Source: JACZUI01 sp965216725
GTDB lineage: Bacteria > Actinomycetota > Acidimicrobiia > Spongiisociales > ZC4RG35
Reading direction: 5' to 3'
Assembly (NCBI GenBank): GCA_965216725.1
Contig: CBDCGI010000005.1
Coordinates: 231,298 to 295,297, forward strand
Length of the DNA: 64,000 bases
The first letter of the stretch is position 1. The number at the start of each line of letters is the position of its first letter. The translations under genes were made by a program, and so were the position numbers. Below are positions 41,667 through 50,751 of the stretch, one piece after another. The notes under the pieces are model-generated. The model was not told where the DNA came from. It did no database searches and saw nothing but the letters and a program-made list of their open reading frames with translations.

Positions 41667-44600
41667 ATGGGGATCGACAGTGCGGAGGAGGCACTATCAA
41701 TGAGCACAGGCCTGCGGATCACCCGACGCTTCACCGAGGCCGGTAAAGACCCCTACGACGACATCTCGTGGTCAAGACGCGACTCCAAGATCACCAATCC
41801 CGATGGGTCGACGGTTTTCGAGATGAAAGACGCGGAGATACCCGCGTCGTGGTCGCAGGTGGCCTCCGACATCATGGTCTCGAAGTACTTCCGCAAGGCG
41901 GGCATCCCCCAATTCGACGAGGACGGCAATCAGGTGTTCGACGAGTCGGGCCAACCTGTGCTCGGTCCCGAGCGTTCGGCTCGACAGGTCTTCAACCGAC
42001 TTGCCTCGACATGGAGACACTGGGGCGAGAAGGAAGGCTATTTCGCCACTGACGATGATGCCCAGGCTTTCGAAGACGAGCTCAAGCACATGCTCGCCAA
42101 CCAGATGGCCGCCCCCAACTCACCTCAATGGTTCAACACCGGGCTCAACCACGCCTACGGGCTGACCGGACCGGCTCAGGGTTTCTGGTACGTCGACGGC
42201 GAGGACGGCGAGCTCAAAGCCTCCCCCGACTCCTACAGTCGACCCTCTCCACACGCCTGTTTCATCCTTTCGGCCAACGACGACCTGGTCAACCCTGGCG
42301 GGATAATGGACCTCTGGGTTCGGGAAGCCAGGATCTTCAAGTTCGGCTCCGGAGCCGGGTCCAACTTCAGCCGGATCCGCTCCGAAGGTGAGCTTCTTTC
42401 TGGTGGTGGAAAGAGTTCGGGTGTCATGTCGTTCCTCAAGATCGGCGACCGCGCCGCCGGGGCCATCAAGTCGGGTGGGACCACGAGAAGGGCCGCCAAG
42501 ATGGTCATTCTCGATGTCGACCATCCCGATATCGAAGCCTTCGTCGACTGGAAGAAGGTCGAAGAGGAGAAAGCCAAACTGCTGATCCAACATGGCGGGT
42601 ATCCGGCCGACTTCAACGGCGAGGCATATGCCACCGTGTCCGGCCAGAACTCGAACAACTCGGTGAGAGTCAGCAACGAGTTCGTCCAGGCAGTCATCGA
42701 AGACGCCGATTGGGAACTGATCAACCGCACCGACGGCAGTGTGCGGAAGACGATCAAAGCTCGAGATCTTTGGACCCGAATCGCCGAGGCGGCATGGGCC
42801 TGTGCCGATCCGGGCCTGCAGTTCGACAGCACGATCAACGAATGGCACACCAGCCCGGCGGGCGGACGGATTCGGGCTTCGAATCCGTGTAGCGAATACA
42901 TGTTCCTCGACGACACCGCATGCAACCTGGCCTCGATCAACCTGGTCCGGTTCTACGACGACGAAACCGAGGTCTTCGACATCGAGGCCTACCAGCACGC
43001 GATCCGGCTCTGGACCATCGTGCTCGAGATCTCGGTGGCCATGGCCCACTTCCCGTCGAGGGAGATTGCTCAAGGCTCGTACGACTACCGCACCCTCGGA
43101 CTGGGTTACGCCAATCTCGGCTCACTATTGATGCGCCAAGGCATTGCGTACGACTCCGACCGCGGCCGGGCCATCGCTGGTGCAATCACAGCGATCCTCA
43201 CCGGGTTCTCATACGCGACCTCGGCAGAGATCGCATCGGTCACCGGGCCCTTCCCGAAGTACGAGGAGAACCGCGAAGCGATGCTGAGAGTGATCCGCAA
43301 CCATCGCCGGGCCTCCTATGACCAACAAGACTTCGAAGACGTCACCACAACCGTGATGGGAGTCGACGCCGACCTCTGCCCCGAAGACCTCTTGACTGCC
43401 GCAAGGTCATCGTGGGACTTGGCGCTGGGTTGGGGCGAGACTCATGGTTACCGCAACGCGCAGGCGACAGTCCTCGCTCCAACCGGGACCATCGGACTGC
43501 TCATGGATTGCGACACGACCGGTGTGGAGCCCGACTTCGCCCTGGTGAAGTTCAAGAAGCTGGCGGGCGGTGGGTATTTCAAGATCGTCAATCATTCGGT
43601 GAATCCGGCCCTGACCCGTCTCGGCTACAGCTCAGAGCAGATCGAGGCCATCGACAACTACATCGTCGGTACGAGCTCTTTGGACGGCGCACCTGCGATC
43701 AATCGTGAGTCCCTGGCTGACAAGGGCTTCACCAACGAGGACCTGGACAAGGTGGAAGCCATGCTGCCGGGGGTGTTCGACCTCAAGCACGCCTTCAATG
43801 TCTTCACCTTTGGCGAGGAGACCCTGCAGCGTCTCGGGTTCGGAGTCGACGAGTACACCTCGTGGGATTTCAACCTGTTGCGGGCGCTCGGATTCAGCAA
43901 CCAGGAGATCACGGAAGCCAACGACCACATCTGCGGGCGGCAGACCATCGAAGGTGCCCCACACGTCAAAGAAGAGCATCTTGCCGTTTTCGATACCGCC
44001 AACAAGAACGGGAAGTACGGGCAGAGGTTCATCCACCACAACGGCCACATCAAGATGATGGCCGCCGCCCAGCCTTTCATCTCGGGTGCGATCTCGAAGA
44101 CGATCAACATGCCCGAAGAGGTGAACCCTGACGACATCGAAGAGGCCTACAGGTTGTCATGGGAGTTGGGCCTGAAGGCGATGGCCCTCTACCGCGACGG
44201 CTCCAAGGCGAGTCAGCCACTATCGGCAACAGCCGACGAAGGAGACGAGTCAGGCGAAGAGGACGCTGCCATCACAGCTGCACTCGAAACCGAGAAGACA
44301 CTCCACTGGGGCAACCTCCCTGCAGGCATTTCGCCTACCCAGGCCTATGCCCAAGGGATGAAGCCGCCCCGGTTCCTGCTGCCGGCACGTCGCAACGGGT
44401 TCAACCAGGAGGCGCGGATCGGCGGGCACAAAGTATTCCTGCGCACCGGTGAATACGACGACGGCTCCCTCGGAGAAGTATTCATCGACCTCGCCAAGGA
44501 GGGGGCAACACTGAAAGGGATCCTCAGCTGTTTCGCTATTGCTGTCTCCAAGGGTCTTCAGTACGGCGTTCCGCTCGAGGAGTTCGTGGATACCTTCACG

Positions 44601-45083
44601 TTTCAGACCTTTGAGCCTCGCGGCATGGTCGAGGGACATCCCAACATCAAGATGTCCAACTCGATCATCGACTACGTGTTCAGGGCTCTGGGTGTGGAGT
44701 ATCTGCAAAGAGACGAGTTGGCCCAGGTTCCGCCCAACCGGGAAGGCGAGCTGCCGGAGCCTGCCAGCGGCATGGCCGTTGACGCCGGAATTCAGCTCGA
44801 TCTGACTGACGCCGCGGCCGAGGCCGACGTCGATGTGGTGCAGAAGGCTGCCGAGTTCGTGGATGCTCCTGATGGAGCCTCGAGCGGTTCGACAGGCACC
44901 CCAGCGAAGGTGTTGGAGAAGGAGAAAGTCACGGTTGCCGCTGGCGAAGCCTCGCTTGCCGACGTTGCTTTGTCGGAGAACATGGGAGACGCTCCGGTGT
45001 GCTCCAACTGTGGGCACATGACCATCCGCAACGGCAGCTGTTACGTCTGCCTCACCTGCGGGGACACCACCGGCTGCAGCTAG
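41667..45083 (+). CDS. nrdJ: Class II (adenosylcobalamin-dependent) ribonucleotide reductase
   Basis: Oxygen-independent reductase converting ribonucleotides to deoxyribonucleotides with B12 (1138 aa). Visible: first active-site Cys in SPHACFIL, the NPCSEYMFLDDTACNLASINL block with the radical-site Cys, the glycine-rich APTGTIGLLMDCDTTG region, and a C-terminal TSCPD-type zinc/disulfide segment (CSNCGHM and CYVCLTCGDTTGCS) that receives reducing equivalents. ATG 41667 has an AGGAGG site six bases upstream; ATG 41700, also with GGAGG, is an alternative. It is a single-gene unit under a NrdR-type operator. Confidence 0.93.
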   Translation: MGIDSAEEALSMSTGLRITRRFTEAGKDPYDDISWSRRDSKITNPDGSTVFEMKDAEIPASWSQVASDIMVSKYFRKAGIPQFDEDGNQVFDESGQPVLGPERSARQVFNRLASTWRHWGEKEGYFATDDDAQAFEDELKHMLANQMAAPNSPQWFNTGLNHAYGLTGPAQGFWYVDGEDGELKASPDSYSRPSPHACFILSANDDLVNPGGIMDLWVREARIFKFGSGAGSNFSRIRSEGELLSGGGKSSGVMSFLKIGDRAAGAIKSGGTTRRAAKMVILDVDHPDIEAFVDWKKVEEEKAKLLIQHGGYPADFNGEAYATVSGQNSNNSVRVSNEFVQAVIEDADWELINRTDGSVRKTIKARDLWTRIAEAAWACADPGLQFDSTINEWHTSPAGGRIRASNPCSEYMFLDDTACNLASINLVRFYDDETEVFDIEAYQHAIRLWTIVLEISVAMAHFPSREIAQGSYDYRTLGLGYANLGSLLMRQGIAYDSDRGRAIAGAITAILTGFSYATSAEIASVTGPFPKYEENREAMLRVIRNHRRASYDQQDFEDVTTTVMGVDADLCPEDLLTAARSSWDLALGWGETHGYRNAQATVLAPTGTIGLLMDCDTTGVEPDFALVKFKKLAGGGYFKIVNHSVNPALTRLGYSSEQIEAIDNYIVGTSSLDGAPAINRESLADKGFTNEDLDKVEAMLPGVFDLKHAFNVFTFGEETLQRLGFGVDEYTSWDFNLLRALGFSNQEITEANDHICGRQTIEGAPHVKEEHLAVFDTANKNGKYGQRFIHHNGHIKMMAAAQPFISGAISKTINMPEEVNPDDIEEAYRLSWELGLKAMALYRDGSKASQPLSATADEGDESGEEDAAITAALETEKTLHWGNLPAGISPTQAYAQGMKPPRFLLPARRNGFNQEARIGGHKVFLRTGEYDDGSLGEVFIDLAKEGATLKGILSCFAIAVSKGLQYGVPLEEFVDTFTFQTFEPRGMVEGHPNIKMSNSIIDYVFRALGVEYLQRDELAQVPPNREGELPEPASGMAVDAGIQLDLTDAAAEADVDVVQKAAEFVDAPDGASSGSTGTPAKVLEKEKVTVAAGEASLADVALSENMGDAPVCSNCGHMTIRNGSCYVCLTCGDTTGCS

Positions 45084-45103
45084 GACGCCAGCCAGGTTGT
45101 GAG

Positions 45104-45132
45104 AAAGGGGGGCGTCACCCCCCCTTTTCTTT
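45104..45132 (+). terminator. Intrinsic terminator of nrdJ
   Basis: A stem of AAAGGGGGG pairing with CCCCCCCTTT around a CGTCA loop begins 21 nt after the nrdJ stop and runs into TTTTCTTT. It is a textbook G/C stem with a T-rich tail, read on the plus strand. It abuts a second, longer inverted repeat at 45133. Confidence 0.85.
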
Positions 45133-45184
45133 CGTCGAGTGTGCTTGTCCTACCCAAAAAGCGAGAGGACAAGCACACTCGACG
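45133..45184. repeat. Long perfect inverted repeat, 19-bp arms, 14-nt loop
   Basis: Arms at 45133-45151 (starting CGTCGAGTGTG) and 45166-45184 are perfectly complementary over 19 bp, with the loop ACCCAAAAAGCGAG. It lies between nrdJ (plus) and a convergent lipoprotein gene (minus), 14 nt from the latter's stop. There is no T tract on either side of its own, so it is either an accessory stem next to the nrdJ terminator or an independent repeat element. Confidence 0.85.
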
Positions 45185-45197
45185 GGGATTGGATGGG

Positions 45198-45785
45198 TTA
45201 GAGGCTGCAGTCGTTGACTTCGTCGGGGATCATCACGTCCCAAGTCACATCGACCGTGGAGCCGGATCCAAACGAGTCGGAGAGCGTTGCCGAGCCCGTC
45301 CACCGATCACCCGAGATCGTGTTCTCTTGGATCGCCCCTTCTTCAAAGGAGTCGGCAGCGAAGGCTCTGCTGCCACCAATTTCCTCCACGGTGCTCCCCT
45401 GCACTGAAACCTCCACCGAGGTCGCGTCGCCGTACAGGTTGAGCTGGCCACCCTGGCCCTGAGCGATCGGCTGCAGATCGATCGTCTGGCCGTCTTCGCC
45501 ACCGAATGGGATGCATCGGTTCAGCACGTTGACGGCGAACGTCGTCCCGTCGACGGTGAAGCTCCCCATCTCGGTGACCTCAGCGTCGCCACCACCGCCA
45601 CCGTTGTCCGGAGGCGAGGTCGGATCTGCGCCGCCATCGTCGCCGCCTCCGCCGTCGTCGCCGCCACTGGCTTCGGTGGCCTGGGTCACGTCTCCGCCGC
45701 CGTCGTCACCATCGTCCCCGCCACACGCTGCAAACAGCAGGGCGAGGACCGCCACCATCACCAAATAGAACCATCGCAATTTCAA
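45198..45785 (-). CDS. Lipoprotein of unknown function, Gly/Asp-rich linker
   Basis: About 195 aa from TTG 45785 (GGGAGG site five bases upstream; GTG 45788 is an alternative). A hydrophobic N-terminus ends in lipobox LLFAAC, followed by a low-complexity Gly/Asp region and a C-terminal domain of about 120 residues (GSFTVDGTTFAVNVLNRCIPF to the end) that is beta-rich with two cysteines. I do not recognise this domain. The product should be anchored outside the membrane. It is divergent from the GNAT gene. Confidence 0.78.
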   Translation of the reverse strand: MKLRWFYLVMVAVLALLFAACGGDDGDDGGGDVTQATEASGGDDGGGGDDGGADPTSPPDNGGGGGDAEVTEMGSFTVDGTTFAVNVLNRCIPFGGEDGQTIDLQPIAQGQGGQLNLYGDATSVEVSVQGSTVEEIGGSRAFAADSFEEGAIQENTISGDRWTGSATLSDSFGSGSTVDVTWDVMIPDEVNDCSL

Positions 45786-45871
45786 CACGGCCTCCCTCAC
45801 TAGAGATTGGGACGTCCAAGATATCAACAAACACCGCGCCCGTGTTGCACTCATCCGCCACAATCTGAAAC

Positions 45872-46615
45872 ATGGACCTGACAATCACGACCCTCGCCCA
45901 GCGTCCTCACCTCGAGGACTCGCTATGGGACATGGGTGACGTCTGGCCCGAGTTCATGAAATGGGACCCGATTGCCAATCTCTTCTATAACCGGGCCGAT
46001 CGGTTGTTCCCCCACCTGATCCTCGTCGGGACGACGGAGAACGATGCCGAGACGGTTGTCGCCAGAGGTCTGGCCATCCCATTTGCGCTACGAGGAGATG
46101 AACTCCCCGACACCGGCTGGGACGCCGTCATCAGATGGGGAATGGAGGACCATCTCGACGGGCGCCCTCCCACTCACCTCAGCGCTCTCGAAATCGCCTT
46201 GCGGCCATCGATCAGAGGTCGTGGGGTAGCCGGCCAAATGATTGCGGCGATGCGAGGACTCGCCTCCGGCCTGGGGCTGGACGTGCTGGTCGCCCCGGTC
46301 CGGCCCAGCGCAAAGCATCTCGAGCCACATCGACCGATGACCGACTATGCATTTGCGGTGCGGGAGGACGGATTACCGGTCGACCCGTGGCTGCGCACGC
46401 ACGTCCGGGCCGGCGGCGAAATCGTCAAGGTCGCCGAAAGATCGATGGTGATCACCGGATCGCTCGAACAGTGGCGGTCCGGGACGGGCGAGCCTTTCGA
46501 CACTGACGGCAGGGTGATCGTCGAAAGAGCCCTGGTTCCGATTCACTGCGACATCGACCGAGGCGTCGCCACCTATGTCGAGCCCAACGTATGGGTCAGA
46601 CATCGAATCGATTGA
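45872..46615 (+). CDS. GNAT-family N-acetyltransferase
   Basis: A 247-aa protein. The acetyl-CoA-binding motif is clear: ALEIALRPSIRGRGVAGQMIAAMRG (residues 106-130), with the R-G-R-G-x-A pyrophosphate loop. The N-terminal region (1-100) holds WDMGDVWPEFMKWD and the C-terminal third is more divergent, with VRPSAKHLEPHRPMTDYAF. The acceptor is unknown. It converges on the NHL-type lipoprotein gene with only 5 nt between stops. Confidence 0.75.
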   Translation: MDLTITTLAQRPHLEDSLWDMGDVWPEFMKWDPIANLFYNRADRLFPHLILVGTTENDAETVVARGLAIPFALRGDELPDTGWDAVIRWGMEDHLDGRPPTHLSALEIALRPSIRGRGVAGQMIAAMRGLASGLGLDVLVAPVRPSAKHLEPHRPMTDYAFAVREDGLPVDPWLRTHVRAGGEIVKVAERSMVITGSLEQWRSGTGEPFDTDGRVIVERALVPIHCDIDRGVATYVEPNVWVRHRID

Positions 46616-46620
46616 GAAGG

Positions 46621-47679
46621 TCAGGAGACCGGTCGTAGGACCCTGATCGCCGTGGGGTTGTTGGCCGCGCCAGATCCGTGATTGAGGTAAAGGTTGCCCT
46701 CGGCGTCGACCACGATCGCATTGGGCCGGCCAAACGTCGCCTCTGCTCCGGGGCCGTCTTCATACCCCGGCTCTCCGGTCCCGGCCACCACATCGACGTC
46801 ACCCGTTTCGAGATCGTATCGATACACACGATGATCCTCTCGGGCGGTGATGAACAGCTGGCCCTCGTGATAGGCGACGTGGGCGTTGTCGCCGGGGAAA
46901 CGGTGGAGTTGGATGATCTCCTCGCCGTCGGGTGAGATCTTCAGCAGCAGCCCGTTGTTGAAGTTGACCACGTAGAAGTTGCCTTCGGGATCCTGGATCA
47001 AACCGTTGGGGCAGCGCATGCCGGCCTGCAGGCCTGCGGCGAACAGCTCCACGGTCCCGTCGCCCATGACCTCGTAGACTCCGTTCAGATTGCAGTCATC
47101 GACGATGAGACGCCCCTCATCGGTGAGGACGATCCCCGTAGGACCGGTCATTTCGTCTGTCAGAACCTCGACGGTCCCATCGAGCGCGATCCGGAACACA
47201 TACCCGCTCCCGAAGCTCGACTGGTAGATGCTGCCGTCGGAGGCGAAGGTGTTGCCGGTGAGCGCGTCCATCGACTCGTGTGCCGCAAATGGCTCGGCGT
47301 TGCCGGACTGGTCAACCTTGAAGACGGTCATTCCGTCGTGTGTGGGATATCCGAAATCGGCGGTGTACAGGTTGCCCTCCAGGTCGAGAGTGAGACCTCC
47401 GGCTGCGGCATCGAGGTCAACGAGGATTGTCTCCATCACATAGTCGTCGCTCACCGGGTAATCCCCGGGCGAGGCCAATCCCGGAATCGTCGAGGTCGTG
47501 GTCGTCTGCGGGATGGTGGTGGTCAGTGCGGTTGTGGAGGTCGTCGTCGGCGCCTCGGTGGTAGTGGTTTCAGCGGGTGCCCCGGTCGTATCACCGGCGT
47601 CCGAGCCGCCACACGAGGCAGCCAGGAGAACCGCGCCTGCAATGAGGATCCGATACCGAGGGCTGAGTCCAGTCTTCAT
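46621..47679 (-). CDS. Lipoprotein with NHL/SMP-30-type beta-propeller
   Basis: A 352-aa protein with a signal peptide ending in lipobox LLAASC, a Thr-rich linker (about residues 30-65) and a beta-propeller domain. Repeating blades contain G-x-L-Y/F-V/I-x-D patterns such as LDLEGNLYTADFGYP, LIQDPEGNFYVVNFNNG and VVDAEGNLYLNHGSG. These propellers bind ligands or act as lactonases; no catalytic set can be assigned. The protein should be lipid-anchored on the outer face. Confidence 0.85.
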   Translation of the reverse strand: MKTGLSPRYRILIAGAVLLAASCGGSDAGDTTGAPAETTTTEAPTTTSTTALTTTIPQTTTTSTIPGLASPGDYPVSDDYVMETILVDLDAAAGGLTLDLEGNLYTADFGYPTHDGMTVFKVDQSGNAEPFAAHESMDALTGNTFASDGSIYQSSFGSGYVFRIALDGTVEVLTDEMTGPTGIVLTDEGRLIVDDCNLNGVYEVMGDGTVELFAAGLQAGMRCPNGLIQDPEGNFYVVNFNNGLLLKISPDGEEIIQLHRFPGDNAHVAYHEGQLFITAREDHRVYRYDLETGDVDVVAGTGEPGYEDGPGAEATFGRPNAIVVDAEGNLYLNHGSGAANNPTAIRVLRPVS

Positions 47680-47728
47680 CTCCCTATCTCAATGTGGCAC
47701 GAATCCGTGCCATGTCGGGCAATAGACA

Positions 47729-47746
47729 GGGGCCCCGAAGGGCCCC
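47729..47746 (-). terminator. G/C hairpin downstream of the purine permease gene
   Basis: GGGGCCC and its complement are separated by a four-base loop (TTCG on the minus strand), 24 nt after the stop codon of the minus-strand permease gene. The downstream tail (TGTCTATTG) is only weakly T-rich, so termination may be partial. Confidence 0.55.
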
Positions 47747-47769
47747 CGCATATAAGACGGTTCGTCAGT

Positions 47770-49143
47770 TCAGAGCCAGCCGCTGATCACGTCCTGTCCG
47801 AAGTAGACCACGAAGGCCAAGGCCACCACCCACATGAGGGGATGAATGTCCTCGAACTTGCCTTTGACTGCCTTGATGAACACGTAGAACACAAAGCCGG
47901 CGCCGATACCGACGGTGATGCTGAACGTGAGCGGCATCAGGATGATGGCCATCAACGCAGGGAAGCCCTCTTCGAGATCGTCGAAGTCGATGCCCCTGAT
48001 CAGACCCATCATCAGGAAGCCGACCAGCACGAGTGCCGGCGCGGTTGCCGATTGGGGTACGACGTTTGCCAGTGGCGTGACGAATATCGCACCCAGGAAG
48101 AGAACCCCGACCACAACCGAGGTCAAGCCGCTCTTGCCCCCTTCGGCGACACCGGCCGCCGACTCGATATAGCTGGTATTCGAGCTGACGCCGGCTGCAC
48201 CTCCGGCTGCGGCGCCCAGTGAGTCGACAAACAGCAACTTGCCCACATCGGGGATGTTCCCGTCCTCATCCATCAAGTCAGCCTCTTCGACGATCGCTGT
48301 CGCCGTCCCCATGGTGTCGAAGAAGTCGGTGAGCATGAAGCTGAAGATGGTCAGCAACGCCGCCACCAAGCCCAGTTGATCGAACACGTTCCCGAGATCG
48401 AATTCACCCAAAGTGTCGAAGGTCGGTGTCAGCGCCAGTTCGTCGGGAAAGGCAGCCACATCGAGGATGTGGGCCACGACGGTCGTCAACACAATGCTGA
48501 TGATGAGCGCCCCGCGGACCTTCCTCGAATAGAGCCAGATGGTGAGACCAAGCCCGATGAGGAATGTGGCCGCGGTGGCCGAATTGGGGAACACGAAGGC
48601 AACCGGCACACCTGGAGTCTCCTGGCCGACGATCACGCCGGCGTTGGCGAACCCGATGAACAGGATGAACAACCCGATGCCGACTCCGATGGCTCTCTTC
48701 AGCGCCGTCGGCACCGCGTTCATGATCGCTTCGCGCAACCCGACCAAAACGAGAGCGGCAACGATGATGCCTTCCAGCACGATCACTCCCATCGCTCCCT
48801 GCGGGGTCAGCCCGTCGGTGAGAACCAGACCAAACGCAACGGCTGCGTTGATCCCAAGCCCGGTCGCCATCGCGATCGGATAGTTGGCCACCACTCCCAT
48901 GAGGATGCTGAGCAACCCGGCCACCAGGGCTGTGCCTGCGGCCACGGCCCCGGCGTCGAAACCGAGGGGCTCGGCAATGATCGCCGGGTTGACGAAGATG
49001 ATGTAGGACATCACCAGGAACGTCGTTACCCCGGCACGGATCTCCGTGCCTACGTTGGTGCCGCGCTCGCTTAGCTTGAACATCGAGTCGAGGCCTGAGT
49101 CGGTCGCCGGTGGTGCCGGCGGCCGCTCTTGTGTGTCTGCCAT
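47770..49143 (-). CDS. NCS2/AzgA-type purine permease
   Basis: A 457-aa membrane transporter with about 13 TM segments, related to PbuG/AzgA adenine-guanine-hypoxanthine:proton symporters. Recognised by FLVMSYIIFVNPAIIAEPLG, the NYPIAMATGLGINAAVAFGLV helix, and the substrate-region SSNTSYIESAAGVAEGGKSGLTSVVVG. It starts at ATG 49143 with GGGAGGAG upstream. A seven-base inverted repeat (GCCGGAC/GTCCGGC) lies in its leader, but no purine-riboswitch core was found. Confidence 0.9.
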   Translation of the reverse strand: MADTQERPPAPPATDSGLDSMFKLSERGTNVGTEIRAGVTTFLVMSYIIFVNPAIIAEPLGFDAGAVAAGTALVAGLLSILMGVVANYPIAMATGLGINAAVAFGLVLTDGLTPQGAMGVIVLEGIIVAALVLVGLREAIMNAVPTALKRAIGVGIGLFILFIGFANAGVIVGQETPGVPVAFVFPNSATAATFLIGLGLTIWLYSRKVRGALIISIVLTTVVAHILDVAAFPDELALTPTFDTLGEFDLGNVFDQLGLVAALLTIFSFMLTDFFDTMGTATAIVEEADLMDEDGNIPDVGKLLFVDSLGAAAGGAAGVSSNTSYIESAAGVAEGGKSGLTSVVVGVLFLGAIFVTPLANVVPQSATAPALVLVGFLMMGLIRGIDFDDLEEGFPALMAIILMPLTFSITVGIGAGFVFYVFIKAVKGKFEDIHPLMWVVALAFVVYFGQDVISGWL

Positions 49144-49230
49144 ATGTCTCCTCCCGGCCGGACGCCTATACGACCAAGTCCGGCGGGCCGAAGTTACCCG
49201 GCAGATGAGTGGGCATGTCGGACAAAACCC

Positions 49231-49283
49231 CCGTTCTGTGCGTCTTAGCCGCGGACTGTCCGCGGCTAAGACGCACAGAACGG
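49231..49283. repeat. Very long perfect hairpin, 24-bp arms, 5-nt loop, downstream of azlD
   Basis: Arms at 49231-49254 (starting CCGTTCTGTGCG) and 49260-49283 are perfectly complementary over 24 bp around ACTGT. On the minus strand it follows the azlD stop by 13 nt and is followed by GGGGGTTTTG, so it can act as the azlCD terminator. The stem is more than twice the usual length, and perfect, which suggests recent origin or selection on the structure. Confidence 0.85.
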
Positions 49284-49296
49284 TTGGGAAACGGGG

Positions 49297-49605
49297 TTAG
49301 AGGAGGCCGCGGACCAGCCAGTAGACGGCGAGGCCGACGACCAATGTCCAGATGTGGCTCCGCGTTCGCCGTGCCACAACGATGCCGACGCCAAACGCCG
49401 ATGCCTCGGGCAGCCCTAGAGCCACGCTCCCGGTCTCGTCGATCAGCAGCGCCACCACCAACGCCGACAACACCGCCGGCGCCACGAATTGCAGTGCGAC
49501 TAGCACCTTCGGCGGAATGACACGATCGGCGAGCGCCACGATGAACACAGCACGGCTGGCATAGGTGCCGACACCAACAACGACGACGGCAAGGAGATCA
49601 CTCAC
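49297..49605 (-). CDS. azlD: Branched-chain amino acid exporter small subunit AzlD
   Basis: A 102-aa protein with three to four hydrophobic segments, matching the AzlD family in size and in the YASRAVFIVAL and VAPAVLSALVVALLI blocks. AzlD partners with AzlC to export branched-chain amino acids or analogues. Its start overlaps azlC by 8 nt. A long hairpin follows the stop. Confidence 0.85.
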   Translation of the reverse strand: MSDLLAVVVVGVGTYASRAVFIVALADRVIPPKVLVALQFVAPAVLSALVVALLIDETGSVALGLPEASAFGVGIVVARRTRSHIWTLVVGLAVYWLVRGLL

Positions 49606-50293
49606 TTCTGTTGACCTCGATCAAGTACCCCGCCACCACCCCGGCAACGGCACCCACCAGGAGCCCGGCACGGTTGGGCAAGCCTGCAAACAGGTAGGTG
49701 ACCCCGGCTGCGGTCACGGCCGCCGCTACCTTCGGCCACTTGTCGATGCCAATGACGATGAGGCCCAAAAACATCAGAGGCACCGCGATCCCGAGATTCC
49801 ATTCCGTCGGCACGATCGGCCCCAGAAAGAGTCCGGCGGCGACCGTGACCATCCATACCGACCAGAACAGCGCGCTCGCCGACAAGTAGTAGCGGCGAAG
49901 CGCCGCCGGCTCTTCATCGGGACGGACGGAAACCAAGGCAAAAACCTGGTCGAGGAGGGTGTACGGCCCCAGCCATCGGAACCAGCGAGGCTGTTTCTGG
50001 AACGTCGGGGCAAGTGCCGCCGAATACATGAGGTGCCGGGCGTTCACAACCAGACCGGCGGTGACTGCGGCCACCCATGCCGAACCAGCGCCGAGCAGCG
50101 AAATCAGTGTCAACTGGGCTGCGCCACCGAAGATGATCGGCGCCGAAAGCCAGCCCACGAAACCGTTGATTCCTGACTCGGTGATGGCGAGACCAAGCAC
50201 CAGCCCAAAGGGAATGGCAGGAAGGTCCAGCGGGATCGAATCCTTGATGGCTTGGCGCGTCAGGGCGCGCTTGGTGGCTAGGTCGAGAGACAA
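49598..50293 (-). CDS. azlC: Branched-chain amino acid exporter large subunit AzlC
   Basis: A 231-aa protein with about six TM helices. Family blocks are clear: DSIPLDLPAIPFGLVLGLAI, the APIIFGGAAQLTLISLLGAGS region and VNARHLMYSAALAP. The frame is open to ATG 50407, but that extension would run into the divergent Dabb gene and has no family similarity; TTG 50293 gives the usual length. The promoter must lie in 50294-50390. Confidence 0.85.
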   Translation of the reverse strand: MSLDLATKRALTRQAIKDSIPLDLPAIPFGLVLGLAITESGINGFVGWLSAPIIFGGAAQLTLISLLGAGSAWVAAVTAGLVVNARHLMYSAALAPTFQKQPRWFRWLGPYTLLDQVFALVSVRPDEEPAALRRYYLSASALFWSVWMVTVAAGLFLGPIVPTEWNLGIAVPLMFLGLIVIGIDKWPKVAAAVTAAGVTYLFAGLPNRAGLLVGAVAGVVAGYLIEVNRSE

Positions 50294-50390
50294 GTTATTG
50301 GTGTAATAAGCTAATGGACTGACGGATATTACGGCTCCGCCGCCGCGAGGTGCAAGCGAAATCGCGGGCAGGTCTGGTTGACTCACCCCA

Positions 50391-50697
50391 TGAGCCTCTT
50401 CCGCCACACAGTGATGATGAAGTTCAAGCGAGGGACCGATGCCGATGCCGTGAGAGCCGTCGTCGACGCCTTGCGAGAGATGCCCGATGCCATGGACTTC
50501 ATCCGTCGTTACCAGGTCGGCCCCGACCTCGGCTACCTCGACTCGACGAGTCGTGGGACCTGGCCCTCGTGGCCGACTTCGACTCCGAGGACGACTACCG
50601 GCGATACGCGGAGAACCCGGATCACCAGGCGGTCATCAAGGACCACATCCGTCCGATCCTCTCTGAGATGGCCCGGGTGCAGTACCTGGTCGACTAA
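50391..50697 (+). pseudogene. Dabb (stress-responsive A/B barrel) protein, frameshifted by a 5-bp tandem duplication
   Basis: The first half (from ATG 50391: MSLFRHTVMMKFKRGTD through RRYQVGPDLGYLD) and the second half (DESWDLALVADFDSEDDYRRY to LVD at 50697) of a Dabb-domain protein lie in different frames. The shift is explained by a direct repeat TCGAC-TCGAC at 50538-50547; removing one copy restores a continuous protein of about 100 aa, the normal Dabb size. It may be a real mutation or a sequencing/assembly error. Confidence 0.8.
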
Positions 50698-50751
50698 CCG
50701 TGCGTTTCATCCTCGATGCAACGCCCGGCCGATCCAGAGCGTGGTACTGAG

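Noticed and set aside
49144..49230. Purine riboswitch in the permease leader
   Set aside because: A short hairpin is present, but the conserved three-way-junction core of purine riboswitches is not.
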